Source: DATGCT01 sp964639325 (GTDB taxonomy: Bacteria > Patescibacteriota > Minisyncoccia > UBA6257 > GWB1-50-10). From it: DNA of 50,826 nt. A model generated the notes under the pieces. It was not told where the DNA came from. It made no database searches and was given only the letters and a program-made list of their open reading frames with translations. The translations under genes were made by a program, and so were the position numbers. The DNA lies in the NCBI GenBank assembly GCA_964639325.1, contig CAZXDO010000006.1, positions 1 to 50,826 on the forward strand, read 5' to 3'. How positions within the stretch are numbered: position 1 is the first letter of the stretch; the number at the start of each line of letters is the position of its first letter. This document shows positions 24,984-34,071 of the stretch, in pieces.

Positions 24984-26249
24984 ATGTTGGACATTAACTT
25001 CATCAGAGAAAACCCGGAAAAAATAAAGGAAGGCGTTGAAAAAAAACAAATTGACCCCAAGCTCGTCGATCGTGTTTTAGATTTTGATAAAAAGTGGAGA
25101 GAAAAAACTGTTACTCTTGATGGCCTTCGAGCCGAACAGAATAAAATAACTAAAAATATTCATCTTTCTGATGGTAAAAAAAATGAAGACATTCTTTCTC
25201 AAGCTCAGGTTTTAAAAAAGCAAATATCTAAAATAGAAAAAGAAGAAAATGAATTAAGGAATAAAAGAGACAATCTCTTAAAAGATCTTCCCAATATTCC
25301 TTTTGAAGATGTTCCCGTAGGTAAGGATGATTTTGGAAACGTTGTTGCTAGGGAGGTTGGCGAAAAACCTAATTTTGATTTCCAACCCAAAAGTTACATA
25401 GGATTAGGAGAGAAATTAAACATTATTAATACTCAAAAAGCTGCTGAAGTTTCCGGAGGGCGTTTTGGTTACTTGCTGGGTGACGCAGCAATTCTTGAGT
25501 TTGCTCTTGTTAGGCTTGCTTTTGATACGCTCCTTGAAAAAGGTTTTACTCCTATCATCCCCCCTGTAATGGTTCGGCCTGAAATTATGATAAAGATGGG
25601 TAAGGGAAAATTTATTGACGAGAAAGATGCTTTTTATGTTAAAGACAACGACCTTTATTTAGTTGGGAGCTCTGAGCACTCTATTGGACCTTTTCATATG
25701 AATGAAAAAATTGATGAAGATAAATTTCCTTTAAAATACGTTGGTTTTTCGACTTGTTTTCGTAGGGAAGCCGGTTCTTACGGAAAAGATACTCGAGGAA
25801 TTCTTAGGGTCCACCAATTTGATAAAATTGAAATGTTAGTCTTTTCTCTTCCGGAAAATTCAGAGGAGATGCAAAAAGAAATAGTTTCTATTCAAGAGAG
25901 CTTAATGCAAAAATTAGAACTTCCTTATAGGGTAATGGAAATTTGTACGGGTGATATGACTTGGGCTGATGCTCGTCAATTTGATGTAGAAACATGGTTT
26001 CCTTTTGAGGGTAAATATAGAGAAACTCACTCGTGTTCTAATACCACCGACTTTCAGGCAAGGGGAGTTAATACTAAATATAAATCAAAGAAAGATAATA
26101 AAGCTCATTTAGTTCACGTGCTTAATGGAACCGCTTTTGCTATTGGCAGAACTATTATAGCCATTATAGAAAACAACCAAACTAAAGAAGGTACCGTAAA
26201 AGTTCCAAAAATTCTCCAGAATTATGTGGGCAAGGAAGAAATTAAATAA
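24984..26249 (+). CDS. serS: Seryl-tRNA synthetase
   Basis: A 421-residue class II enzyme beginning MLDINFIRENPEKIKEGVEKK, with the long antiparallel coiled-coil arm (about residues 30-100) that grips the variable arm of tRNA(Ser), motif 2 (FSTCFRREAGSYGKDTRGILRVHQFDKIE) and motif 3 (NGTAFAIGRTIIAIIEN). Full length and standard. Confidence 0.97.
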   Translation: MLDINFIRENPEKIKEGVEKKQIDPKLVDRVLDFDKKWREKTVTLDGLRAEQNKITKNIHLSDGKKNEDILSQAQVLKKQISKIEKEENELRNKRDNLLKDLPNIPFEDVPVGKDDFGNVVAREVGEKPNFDFQPKSYIGLGEKLNIINTQKAAEVSGGRFGYLLGDAAILEFALVRLAFDTLLEKGFTPIIPPVMVRPEIMIKMGKGKFIDEKDAFYVKDNDLYLVGSSEHSIGPFHMNEKIDEDKFPLKYVGFSTCFRREAGSYGKDTRGILRVHQFDKIEMLVFSLPENSEEMQKEIVSIQESLMQKLELPYRVMEICTGDMTWADARQFDVETWFPFEGKYRETHSCSNTTDFQARGVNTKYKSKKDNKAHLVHVLNGTAFAIGRTIIAIIENNQTKEGTVKVPKILQNYVGKEEIK

Positions 26250-26299
26250 TCTTATTAATTATTATTACCATCACAACTACCTGAACTTAATTTAAGGCT

Positions 26300-27139
26300 A
26301 TGTTTCTAAAAAATAAAAAGAAATCAAGGTTAAAGGTTTTTTTTCGTTTTCTACTTTTCATAGCTTTTATTTTTTTGGTTTGCGGTATTCTTTATCTTTT
26401 AATTTATTCTAATGTCTTAAATGTAAAAACTTTTGAATTTCAATACTCAAGTGAATACCATAAGGAAGAAACTGTACCTGAAGACGAAGCCGGTAAGGCC
26501 TCTATATTTTATACAAACGATTTTTTAGCTTCTTCTTTATCAAGCCAAATAATCAAGGAAAGAAAAAATCTTGGTTACCTTGGTCCAGATAATATACTTC
26601 TTTGGTTTCTAGGCAAAAAAGAGAATTTAGTTAATAACAACATTCTTCCTTCAGTTGAACAGATTAATTTAGACGTAGATTTATTTGATCGTAAAGTAAA
26701 GATTTTGGTAGAAGAAAAAGAATTAAGCGGCATTATTTGTAAACCGGAAAAATTATGTTTTGCTTTTGATAAATCAGGACGTATTTTTGCCTCGGCTCCT
26801 TTTGTTAAAGGTTCTCTTATTTTTAGGATAGATGATACTAATGACCGCCCCTTGGTTTTTGGAGAAAAATTTCTTTCCAAAGAAAAATGGATTAATAATA
26901 TATTGAAAACAATTAAAATAATAAAAGAAAGCGGCTTTAATATTAAATCTTCGGCTATTCGTGAAATGGATTTAAGTGAGTGGGAAGTTGTTATTTCTGA
27001 TGGTCCTAAATTATTATTTAGTCTTAATTTTGTTCCCGGTGATTTACAAGAAATAATAAAGACCCTTAAAGAAAGAGCTGATTTTTCTGATATTAGTTAT
27101 TTTGATATGAGAGTTGAAAATAGGATATACTATAAATAG
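26300..27139 (+). CDS. ftsQ: FtsQ/DivIB-like division protein (tentative)
   Basis: A 279-residue bitopic protein: a basic N-terminus, a membrane helix at about residues 13-35 and an extracytoplasmic part that starts with a POTRA-like segment (VLNVKTFEFQYSSEY) and ends SYFDMRVENRIYYK, very like the end of FtsQ domains that recruit later division proteins. The middle is divergent, so the call is based on layout and C-terminal motif. It is outside the mra-fts cluster at 39926-44619. Confidence 0.6.
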   Translation: MFLKNKKKSRLKVFFRFLLFIAFIFLVCGILYLLIYSNVLNVKTFEFQYSSEYHKEETVPEDEAGKASIFYTNDFLASSLSSQIIKERKNLGYLGPDNILLWFLGKKENLVNNNILPSVEQINLDVDLFDRKVKILVEEKELSGIICKPEKLCFAFDKSGRIFASAPFVKGSLIFRIDDTNDRPLVFGEKFLSKEKWINNILKTIKIIKESGFNIKSSAIREMDLSEWEVVISDGPKLLFSLNFVPGDLQEIIKTLKERADFSDISYFDMRVENRIYYK

Positions 27140-27164
27140 AAGTATTAATTACGAATTAAGATAA

Positions 27165-27944
27165 ATGAAATTTATAAAAAATAAAAAAGGTAAGAAGGGT
27201 TTTTCACTTATTGAGCTTTTAATTTACGTAGCTATTTTTGCCGCCAGCTCTGTTTTTATGGTTGGTATTCTTATAGTTTTTACCCAAATTAATCTGCGCC
27301 AAACAGCAGTTAACGAAGTTAACAACCAGGTTTCTTTTGTTAAAAACACTATTCAAAGAAATGTTAGAAATTCTTCTATAATTGATGTTCCCGTAGGAAC
27401 ATCTACCTCAACTTTAGTTCTTCAAATGGCTTCTTCAACCTTGAGTCCAACCACAATTTATCTTGAAGAAGATACTGTTTATTTAAAAGAAGGGGATTTT
27501 TCTCCTATCCCTCTTACTGACTCAAATGTTGTTGTAGATAGCTTTCAAGTAACGAAATATGAAAATCCCGGAAGTTATTCTCTTGTTCAGGTTAACCTTA
27601 CCGTTAGTTACAATACCTTAAATGAAAAAGCTAAGTTTAAGAGGACTATTAATACGGCCGTAGGAAGAGTTTCTGCTGCTACTTTTGATTCTGACATAGT
27701 TCCTAATATCAATAATTCTTACAACATAGGAAACGCTAGTAATAAATGGAAAGATGCTTATTTTTCAGGGAATGTAGGTATTGGAACGGGTCCTGTTGTG
27801 GGAGCCAGCTTAAAAACATCCGGTGATATTTCTATTTCAGATGATTCAAAAGGGTTAATTTTAACTTCACCCGGGGGAACTTGTTACAGAATAACCGTTT
27901 TGGATGGAGGAAATACTACCTCAACTGCCGTAGCTTGTCCGTAA
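27165..27944 (+). CDS. Type IV pilin-like protein with tail-fibre-like C-terminus
   Basis: A 259-residue protein with a prepilin leader: KKGKKG before FSLIELLIYVAIFAASSVFM, with the Gly-Phe cleavage site and Glu at position 5 of the mature helix. Residues about 175-215 (DSDIVPNINNSYNIGNASNKWKDAYFSG) match the short repeat found in phage tail-fibre and other surface adhesins (pattern YNIG..NKWKDAYFSGNVGIGT). A pseudopilin or adhesive pilus tip is likely; no pilus assembly genes are in the window. The stop codon is only nine bases before the heat-shock operator. Confidence 0.75.
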   Translation: MKFIKNKKGKKGFSLIELLIYVAIFAASSVFMVGILIVFTQINLRQTAVNEVNNQVSFVKNTIQRNVRNSSIIDVPVGTSTSTLVLQMASSTLSPTTIYLEEDTVYLKEGDFSPIPLTDSNVVVDSFQVTKYENPGSYSLVQVNLTVSYNTLNEKAKFKRTINTAVGRVSAATFDSDIVPNINNSYNIGNASNKWKDAYFSGNVGIGTGPVVGASLKTSGDISISDDSKGLILTSPGGTCYRITVLDGGNTTSTAVACP

Positions 27945-27952
27945 ACGTTTTA

Positions 27953-27987
27953 TAGCACTTGACACCCATAAGTGCTATTGATAATAT
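27953..27987 (+). promoter_or_regulatory. CIRCE operator overlapping the hrcA promoter
   Basis: TAGCACTT (27953-27960), nine bases, AAGTGCTA (27970-27977): an inverted repeat with the size and spacing of the CIRCE element bound by HrcA. A TTGACA -35 (27959-27964) overlaps its left half and a GATAAT/TAATAT -10 lies at 27980-27987, so bound HrcA would block RNA polymerase. It controls hrcA-grpE-dnaK and probably the genes through dnaJ. Confidence 0.88.
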
Positions 27988-28012
27988 TTCAGTAGAACCG
28001 AACACACTAGCT

Positions 28013-28714
28013 ATGAACTCTAGAACAAAATTAATTCTCAAAAAAAGTATTGAGGATTTCATTAATACCGGCCGGCCAATAACTTCAAATTACCTTTTTG
28101 AAAAATATGATTTTGGTATTCGTCCGGCCATGATTCGTCGTGAATTAAACAACCTTGACAATAATGGATTTCTTTTTCAGGTGCACTCCTCAGGAGGACG
28201 TGTTCCTACTAACAAAGGATATAGATTTTTTGTAAAAGATATTCAATCCAGAGATCTTGAATTTGATATTTCCGAAAGAAAAACTCGTCAGATAATTGAA
28301 AGGCTTGTTGCTAAAAAAATGGAAGTTTTTGCAGAGATTCTAGCTGATTATTTAAACACCCTTAACGCCGTATATCAGTTAAAACAAAATGAATTTTATG
28401 CCTCTGGTTTAGAAGATCTTTTCAGTTCAGTTGAAATTGAAACCAAATCAGAACTTGGTCAAATAATTAGAGATTTCGAAATGCTTCCTAAACGTCTTTC
28501 TGAAATAGTAGATAAGATTGAAATTCAAGAGAAGCCACAAGTGTATATTGGCAGGAACCCAATAACAAGAAGCAGTTATTTGTCAGTTGTTTCTGAAAGA
28601 TTTGTTTACGGCGACGACGAATTTATTCTTTTGACTGTTAGTCCCAGACGTATGGATTACCGTAAATTACTTTGCTTATATAGATTAATTGAAGAAGAAA
28701 TTACAAATCTTTAA
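28013..28714 (+). CDS. hrcA: Heat-inducible transcription repressor HrcA
   Basis: I place the start at ATG 28013 (233 residues, MNSRTKLILKKSIEDFINTG). A longer frame from 27959 would begin inside the operator/promoter and is rejected. The winged-helix DNA-binding region includes RPAMIRRELNNLDNNGFLFQVHSSGGRVPTNKGYR. HrcA binds CIRCE and is released or unfolded when chaperones are overloaded. It is shorter than the usual roughly 340 residues, with a reduced middle/C-terminal domain. grpE follows after six bases. Confidence 0.9.
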   Translation: MNSRTKLILKKSIEDFINTGRPITSNYLFEKYDFGIRPAMIRRELNNLDNNGFLFQVHSSGGRVPTNKGYRFFVKDIQSRDLEFDISERKTRQIIERLVAKKMEVFAEILADYLNTLNAVYQLKQNEFYASGLEDLFSSVEIETKSELGQIIRDFEMLPKRLSEIVDKIEIQEKPQVYIGRNPITRSSYLSVVSERFVYGDDEFILLTVSPRRMDYRKLLCLYRLIEEEITNL

Positions 28715-28720
28715 CCTAAT

Positions 28721-29221
28721 ATGAAACAAGAAAATAAAAAAACAATAGAGAACGATCAGAAAGAGATTAACGATTTAAAAAAGAAGTTAAAGGAATGTGA
28801 AGAAAAATGTGATGAATATCTTAAAGGATGGCAAAGAAACAGGGCCGATTTTATAAATTACAAAAAAGAAGAAGAAGAAAGACTTAAAACTCATAGCCGA
28901 AGAGAAAAAGAAGAATTAATGAGAGAGTTGGCAACAGTTTTAGATAGTTTTGACTTAAGTATATTAATGAGTAAAAAAGAAGCGATAGAAAAAAGAGGAG
29001 TAGAGCTTATTAGAAATCAGCTTGTAGATGTTTTAAAAAGAAGAGATTTTAGAAAAATTGATGTTAGTCCGGGAGATGATTTTGACCCTAACATACATGA
29101 AGCAGTGGAAAGAGTTGATGCGGATATGCCTCCGGGGAAGATAGTTGAAGAAACAGAAAAAGGTTATATTCTAGGGAGTAGGGTTTTAAGACATTCCCGA
29201 GTAAAAGTTTCTAAAGGTTAA
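28721..29221 (+). CDS. grpE: Nucleotide exchange factor GrpE
   Basis: A 166-residue GrpE: a long N-terminal coiled coil with CDEYLKGWQRNRADFINYKKEEEER, then the C-terminal beta domain with FDPNIHEAVERVDADMPPGKIVEETEKGYILGSRVLRHSRVKVSKG. It drives ADP release from DnaK. Between hrcA and dnaK, as in other HrcA-regulated operons. Confidence 0.97.
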   Translation: MKQENKKTIENDQKEINDLKKKLKECEEKCDEYLKGWQRNRADFINYKKEEEERLKTHSRREKEELMRELATVLDSFDLSILMSKKEAIEKRGVELIRNQLVDVLKRRDFRKIDVSPGDDFDPNIHEAVERVDADMPPGKIVEETEKGYILGSRVLRHSRVKVSKG

Positions 29222-29264
29222 AGTTTAAAAAATAATTAATTAATAAATAAAATAAAAAAATATT

Positions 29265-31181
29265 ATGAGCAAAATATTAGGTATAGATTTAGGTACTACA
29301 AATTCATGTTTCGCTGTTATGGAAGGAGGAGAACCAAAAGTTTTAGAAAACGAAGAAGGTAACCGCACCACTCCTTCTGTTGTTGCTTTAAACAAGTCAG
29401 GAGAACGTTTGGTGGGCGCTATTGCTAAAAGACAGCAAATAGTTAACCCCGAAAACACAATACCCTCCGTTAAACGTCTCATCGGCCATAAATTTGAAGA
29501 CAAAGCGGTGCAAAAAGATAAAGAGACCATTGCCTACGAAATTAAAAAATCTGATGAAGGTGGAGTAGAAATAAAAATGGGTGACAGATGGTATAAACCT
29601 GAAGAAATTTCAGCCAAGATTATTCAAAAAATGAAAACAGATGCTGAGGCTAAGCTAGGTGAAAAAATCAAAGAAGCAGTTATCACCGTCCCGGCTTATT
29701 TTGATGACAGTCAACGTCAGGCCACTAAACAGGCTGGTCAAATAGCCGGTCTTGAGGTTAAAAGAATATTAAACGAACCAACTGCTGCTGCTCTTGCTTA
29801 TGGATTAAATAAGAAGAATGATGAACGCGTTGTTGTTTATGACTTTGGTGGAGGAACTTTTGACATTTCCGTTCTTGAAATAGGGGATAATACTATTGAG
29901 GTTAAAGCTACGGGTGGTAATTCCCACCTAGGAGGCGAAGATTTTGATCGCAGAATTTTAGATTATTTAGTTTCAGAATACAAACGTAACGAAGGAATAG
30001 ACCTTTCTAAAGATCCTCTAGCTATTCAGCGTCTTAAAGAAGCTACTGAAAGAGCAAAGCATGAACTCTCAACAGCTAAAGAAACAGAAATAAATCTTCC
30101 TTATATTACCTCGGGAGAAGATGGTCCCAAGCATTTTGTAATGAAATTAACCAGAGCTAAAGTTGAGGAATTGGTAAAAGATCTTATTGACAAATCAATT
30201 GATCTCGTTAAAGAAACTATCACCGCCAACCCTCCACAAGGAGCAGGAATTAAAATAGAAGATGTTGATGAGATCATCCTTGTTGGCGGACAAACAAGAA
30301 TGCCTGCTATCCAAGAAGAGGTAAAAAAACTTTTTGGAAAAGAACCTCACAAGGGTATTAACCCTGATGAAGTTGTTGCTATAGGCGCTGCTATTCAAGC
30401 CGGTATTATGCAAGGTGATGTTAAAGATGTACTTCTTCTTGATGTTACCCCTCTTACTCTCTCGATTGAAACCATGGGAGGCGTTGCCACGCCAATGATT
30501 TCTAAAAACACCACCATTCCTACCGAAAAGAAGCAAGTTTTTTCTACTGCTTCTGATAACCAGTCTTCGGTTGAAGTTCATGTTCTTCAAGGTGAAAGAC
30601 CTATGGCCAGTGATAATAAAACCTTGGCTAGGTTTATTCTTGACGGAATTCCTCCTGCTCCTCGCGGGGTTCCTCAAATTGAAGTTACCTTTGATATAGA
30701 TGCAAATGGAATATTAAATGTTAAAGCTCACGATAAAGGCACCGGAAAGGAACAATCAGTTAAAATTGAAGCTACAACCAGCCTTTCCAAGGAAAAAATA
30801 GAAGAACTTAAAAGAGAAGCAGAAATCAATGCCGAAGAAGACAATAAGAAGAAAGAGCTTATTGAAGCTAAGAACCAAGCCGAATCTTTAATTTATGTTG
30901 CTGAAAAATCTCTTAAAGATTCCGGAGATAAAGTTTCAGAAGATGTAAAAAAGAGTATAAATGAAAATATAGACCAGCTTAAAAAATCCAAGGAAGGTAA
31001 TGATGTGGAAAAGATAAAAAGTGATACTGAAAACCTTTCTAAAGAAATACAAAAGATAGGGCAAGGGATGTATGAAGACAATAAATCCTCTTCAGATAAT
31101 AAGGAAGGAAAAGTGGTTGACGAGCAGGAAGGCAAGGACGATAATAAAGAAAAGAAAGATAACTCCGAAGACAATTCTTAA
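29265..31181 (+). CDS. dnaK: Chaperone DnaK (Hsp70)
   Basis: A 638-residue Hsp70 with the three signature motifs: GIDLGTTNSCFAVMEGGEPKV, VYDFGGGTFDISVLEIGDNTIEV and ILVGGQTRMPAIQEEVKKLFG. The hydrophobic linker (DVLLLDVTPLTLSIETMGG), the substrate-binding beta domain and the helical lid are intact, with an acidic tail. It has an AT-rich 43-base gap upstream and no clear Shine-Dalgarno site. Confidence 0.98.
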   Translation: MSKILGIDLGTTNSCFAVMEGGEPKVLENEEGNRTTPSVVALNKSGERLVGAIAKRQQIVNPENTIPSVKRLIGHKFEDKAVQKDKETIAYEIKKSDEGGVEIKMGDRWYKPEEISAKIIQKMKTDAEAKLGEKIKEAVITVPAYFDDSQRQATKQAGQIAGLEVKRILNEPTAAALAYGLNKKNDERVVVYDFGGGTFDISVLEIGDNTIEVKATGGNSHLGGEDFDRRILDYLVSEYKRNEGIDLSKDPLAIQRLKEATERAKHELSTAKETEINLPYITSGEDGPKHFVMKLTRAKVEELVKDLIDKSIDLVKETITANPPQGAGIKIEDVDEIILVGGQTRMPAIQEEVKKLFGKEPHKGINPDEVVAIGAAIQAGIMQGDVKDVLLLDVTPLTLSIETMGGVATPMISKNTTIPTEKKQVFSTASDNQSSVEVHVLQGERPMASDNKTLARFILDGIPPAPRGVPQIEVTFDIDANGILNVKAHDKGTGKEQSVKIEATTSLSKEKIEELKREAEINAEEDNKKKELIEAKNQAESLIYVAEKSLKDSGDKVSEDVKKSINENIDQLKKSKEGNDVEKIKSDTENLSKEIQKIGQGMYEDNKSSSDNKEGKVVDEQEGKDDNKEKKDNSEDNS

Positions 31182-31203
31182 CATAAAATTAGTGTTTTTA
31201 GAA

Positions 31204-31238
31204 AAGTGAGATGAATTTTTAAAAAATTCATCTCACTT
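31204..31238. terminator. Perfect 35-bp palindrome after dnaK
   Basis: AAGTGAGATGAATTTTT (31204-31220) and its exact complement (31222-31238) flank a single A. There is no T-run beyond the arm, but the arm's own A/T end could serve as a weak terminator or mRNA end in both directions. It lies between dnaK and the membrane-protein/dnaJ pair and may raise dnaK transcript over dnaJ. Confidence 0.6.
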
Positions 31239-31274
31239 AATAAATCTGGTAAATAAAAATTTAACTACAGTGGG

Positions 31275-32255
31275 ATGAACTCCAAAACGATTAAAATAAT
31301 TTCCCTTGGTCTTCTCACCGGAATATTTTCTTTCCTTTCTTTTTATTTTTTAAACCAAGGAGCTGTTCTTGGTAGTTTAGGCAGTATTTGGCCTATAGTA
31401 ATTGCTCTTTTTTTCTTTATTATTTTTTTTGTTCTTGAGGTTATTTTAATAGATGACATTGGTATTCTTTTTATTTTTATATTTTTTCAGAGTCTTCTTC
31501 CGTTTCTCGCCTTTACTAAATCTTTTGATAATATAAAATTTTTACTTATTGATTTTGCAATATTATTTATATTTACTTTTTGGGCAGCAAAAAAAGGGCG
31601 CTCTTTTATTGAAAACGGATTAAAAATAAATTTTTTCTCCATCGCTCACCGTGTAGTCCCAAAGTTTTTTACCGGCCTCCTTCTTTTTATAATGATTCTT
31701 TTATATTTTAATTATGTTTTTTTGGGAAGATTTAACGATAATATGGGCCGTCAAACTTTTGATCAGGTAGCAAATTTTATTGCTCCTGCTTTTGAAATTT
31801 GGTTGCCCGGTATTTCTTTAGATTTAAGCATCAAAGAAAATTTAGAGGAATCAGCAAGGGCTCAGCTTCAAAAATCTAAAATTGAGTTATTAGAAAAAGG
31901 TGTCAACCTTGACGAAATAACCCCTTCACAAAGAGAAGAGCTTGTAAAACAAACTGCTTTGCAAATAGAAGAAAACATAGAAGAAGCTGTTGGAGAATTG
32001 GATCATAATCAGACAGTTCGTGAATTTGCTTACAGCACAATTGAAAATAGAGTTGATAAGCTTTCGCCAACAGCTAAAATATTTGCCGGAGGAGGTGTTT
32101 TCTTAATCCTTTTCTTTTTAATTAAGGGGATTGCTTTTATTCTTTACCCAATTATCGAATTTATTGCTTTTGTTATTTATCATCTCCTTCTTATGACCGG
32201 TTTTACTCATATTAGTTTAGAGTCGAGACAAAAAGAAATAATTAATATTTCTTAA
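31275..32255 (+). CDS. Polytopic membrane protein in the heat-shock cluster (unknown)
   Basis: A 326-residue protein with about five N-terminal hydrophobic segments (residues about 8-100, then one near 125-145), a central soluble stretch rich in Glu/Lys/Gln (about 175-265) and two more hydrophobic helices at the C-terminus (about 270-310). I do not recognise the family. It lies between dnaK and dnaJ with four bases to the dnaJ start, so it is translated with dnaJ. A membrane-stress role is an inference from position only. Confidence 0.6.
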   Translation: MNSKTIKIISLGLLTGIFSFLSFYFLNQGAVLGSLGSIWPIVIALFFFIIFFVLEVILIDDIGILFIFIFFQSLLPFLAFTKSFDNIKFLLIDFAILFIFTFWAAKKGRSFIENGLKINFFSIAHRVVPKFFTGLLLFIMILLYFNYVFLGRFNDNMGRQTFDQVANFIAPAFEIWLPGISLDLSIKENLEESARAQLQKSKIELLEKGVNLDEITPSQREELVKQTALQIEENIEEAVGELDHNQTVREFAYSTIENRVDKLSPTAKIFAGGGVFLILFFLIKGIAFILYPIIEFIAFVIYHLLLMTGFTHISLESRQKEIINIS

Positions 32256-32259
32256 TAAA

Positions 32260-33360
32260 ATGTCTAAAGATTATTATCAAATATTAGGTGTTTCAAGAAA
32301 CGCTTCAGATGAGGAAATTAAAAAAGCGTATCGACGCCTTGCTCACAAATATCATCCCGATAAAGAAGAAGGTAACGAAACTAAATTTAAAGAAATAAAC
32401 GAAGCTTACCAGGTTCTTTCCAATAAAGAGAAAAGGCAACAGTATGATCGTTTCGGTCATGTTTTTTCTGGTCAAGCAGCAGAAGGAGGTTTTAACCAAA
32501 GAGGAGGATCCGGTTTTGGTTTTGGTGGTATGGATTGGGAAAATATGTCTGGCGGGTCAGGTGAATGGGCTGATATTTTTGAAGGAATATTTGAACATTT
32601 TGGAGGGGCTGGCAAAAGCCGCCAAACTTATGTTCAAGGATCAGATATTGAAATTATTCATCCCATTACACTTGAAGAGGCTTTTAGTGGTATAGAAAAA
32701 AGGTTAAGTTTCCGCACATTTATCACTTGTGATAAATGTGATGGACGTGGATACGATAAAGAATCTAAAACAAAAACTTGTCCAACCTGCCAGGGCAAGG
32801 GAGAAATAAAGGAAGAAAAAAGAACTTTTTTTGGTTATTTTTCACAAGTTAAAGCTTGTCCCGAGTGCCGAGGAAAGGGAGAGGTTTTTGACAAGCCGTG
32901 TTCTAAATGCAACGCTCACGGGAGAATAAAGGGAAATCGTGAGGTTTTGATAAACATAAAACCCGGTATTGAAGATAGTCAAATTATTAAAGTAAAAGAA
33001 GCCGGGGAAGCCGGAGAAAGAGGTTCTAAAACTGGAGATCTTTATGTAGTTGTTAAAGTAAAGCCTCATAATAAATTTAAGCGTGATGGAGCGGATCTCC
33101 ATATGCAACAGGACATAAAAATAACTAAAGCTCTGCTTGGTGAAAAAATAGAAATTGAAGGAATTAAAGACGAAAAAATTAACGTAACCATTCCTTATGG
33201 GTTTAACTTTAAAGATGAATTAAAGATAGAAAATAAGGGTATGCCTAGACTTGATTCGAATGAGAGAGGCGATCTTTATGTTTTCTTTAATGCTATTTTG
33301 CCTAAAAAATTATCAGAAAAAGCTAAGAAAATTATTGAAGACTTAGATAAAGAGATATGA
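32260..33360 (+). CDS. dnaJ: Co-chaperone DnaJ
   Basis: A 366-residue DnaJ with the J-domain (AYRRLAHKYHPDKEEGNE, HPD intact), a Gly/Phe-rich stretch, four zinc-binding repeats (CDKCDGRG, CPTCQGKG, CPECRGKG, CSKCNAHG) and the C-terminal substrate-binding domains. It delivers clients to DnaK and triggers ATP hydrolysis. The last zinc repeat has His in place of the usual first Gly of CxxCxGxG. The stop is TGA, showing that UGA is not read as Gly here. Confidence 0.97.
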   Translation: MSKDYYQILGVSRNASDEEIKKAYRRLAHKYHPDKEEGNETKFKEINEAYQVLSNKEKRQQYDRFGHVFSGQAAEGGFNQRGGSGFGFGGMDWENMSGGSGEWADIFEGIFEHFGGAGKSRQTYVQGSDIEIIHPITLEEAFSGIEKRLSFRTFITCDKCDGRGYDKESKTKTCPTCQGKGEIKEEKRTFFGYFSQVKACPECRGKGEVFDKPCSKCNAHGRIKGNREVLINIKPGIEDSQIIKVKEAGEAGERGSKTGDLYVVVKVKPHNKFKRDGADLHMQQDIKITKALLGEKIEIEGIKDEKINVTIPYGFNFKDELKIENKGMPRLDSNERGDLYVFFNAILPKKLSEKAKKIIEDLDKEI

Positions 33361-33366
33361 TAATAT

Positions 33367-33397
33367 TTGACAAAACAAGTTAATCGTCTATCATAAT
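33367..33397 (+). promoter_or_regulatory. Promoter for the L10 leader transcript
   Basis: TTGACA (33367-33372), then either TATCAT (33389-33394, 16-base spacer) or CATAAT (33392-33397, 19-base spacer). It sits directly upstream of the folded leader. Confidence 0.5.
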
Positions 33398-33399
33398 AA

Positions 33400-33515
33400 A
33401 GCTCTAGAACATGGAGCTTGAGTCCGCAGACAGCAAGCATTTAAGACTTGCCGAGGATAATTGGGTGATTTTTTCACCCCATCTGTCTGCGTTAAAGGTC
33501 GCAGATTTTTTTATT
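33400..33515 (+). ncRNA. Ribosomal protein L10 leader with transcription attenuator
   Basis: A folded leader upstream of rplJ. A closing stem pairs CGCAGACAG (33425-33433) with CTGTCTGCG (33483-33491) and encloses two hairpins (GCAAG 33433-33437 with CTTGC 33447-33451; GGGTGA 33463-33468 with TCACCC about 33474-33479). The same 3' strand can instead form TCTGCG (33486-33491) with CGCAGA (33500-33505) and a seven-T run, an intrinsic terminator. The layout corresponds to the L10 leader family, in which the L10-L12 complex binds its own mRNA. Confidence 0.88.
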
Positions 33516-33531
33516 AACACCTAAATCAAAT

Positions 33532-34023
33532 ATGGCAAAAACAAAGGAACAAAAAAAACAAGAGATAGAAGAAATTAATAGTTTAGTAGAAAAAAACAAG
33601 GGTTTCCTGTTTTTAGGTTTTAATGGTATTTCTGTAAATGAATTAAATGATTTCCGTTCTAAAATAAGAAGTGTTAACGGAGAAATAAAAGTTATCAAGC
33701 GTAGAATTTTAGATCTTTATTTGAATGAAAAAGGAATCAAGCTTGATATAAAACCTTTTATGGGTCAAACTGCTCTTGCCTTTTTTGGTAACGACATATT
33801 AGACGTGGCTGGAATTATTTATGATTTTACTAAAGAAGACAAAATTGAAAGCAAGATATTAGGAGGTTACGATATTAAATCAAAAGAGATTTATGAGACT
33901 GAATATCTTGAAAGACTAGGTCAACTTCCTTCTCGAGAAATTCTCTTGGGTCAAGTAGTTGGAGGAATTTCTGGTCCCATTCGCGCCTTTGTATATACCT
34001 TAAAGGCAATATCTGAAAAATAA
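33532..34023 (+). CDS. rplJ: 50S ribosomal protein L10
   Basis: A 163-residue L10. The N-terminal globular domain (EEINSLVEKNKGFLFLGFNGISVNELNDFRSKIR) binds 23S rRNA, and the C-terminal helix (ISGPIRAFVYTLKAISEK) holds the L12 dimers. The length is normal. Expression is probably set by the leader at 33400-33515. Confidence 0.97.
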   Translation: MAKTKEQKKQEIEEINSLVEKNKGFLFLGFNGISVNELNDFRSKIRSVNGEIKVIKRRILDLYLNEKGIKLDIKPFMGQTALAFFGNDILDVAGIIYDFTKEDKIESKILGGYDIKSKEIYETEYLERLGQLPSREILLGQVVGGISGPIRAFVYTLKAISEK

Positions 34024-34071
34024 TTTAACAAAAAAGTCGAATAAATTATTAACTAACAATAAAACAAAAAT

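Noticed and set aside
27959..28012. Longer N-terminus for hrcA starting at 27959
   Set aside because: The codon lies inside the CIRCE operator and the -35 box; the HrcA family start is at ATG 28013.
30195..30677. 160-residue minus-strand frame in dnaK
   Set aside because: Shadow of the conserved dnaK sequence; no known family and no start signal.
32260..33360. Alternative genetic code with UGA as glycine
   Set aside because: dnaJ and the 47027 gene end in TGA at the expected family length, and no in-frame TGA interrupts conserved genes.
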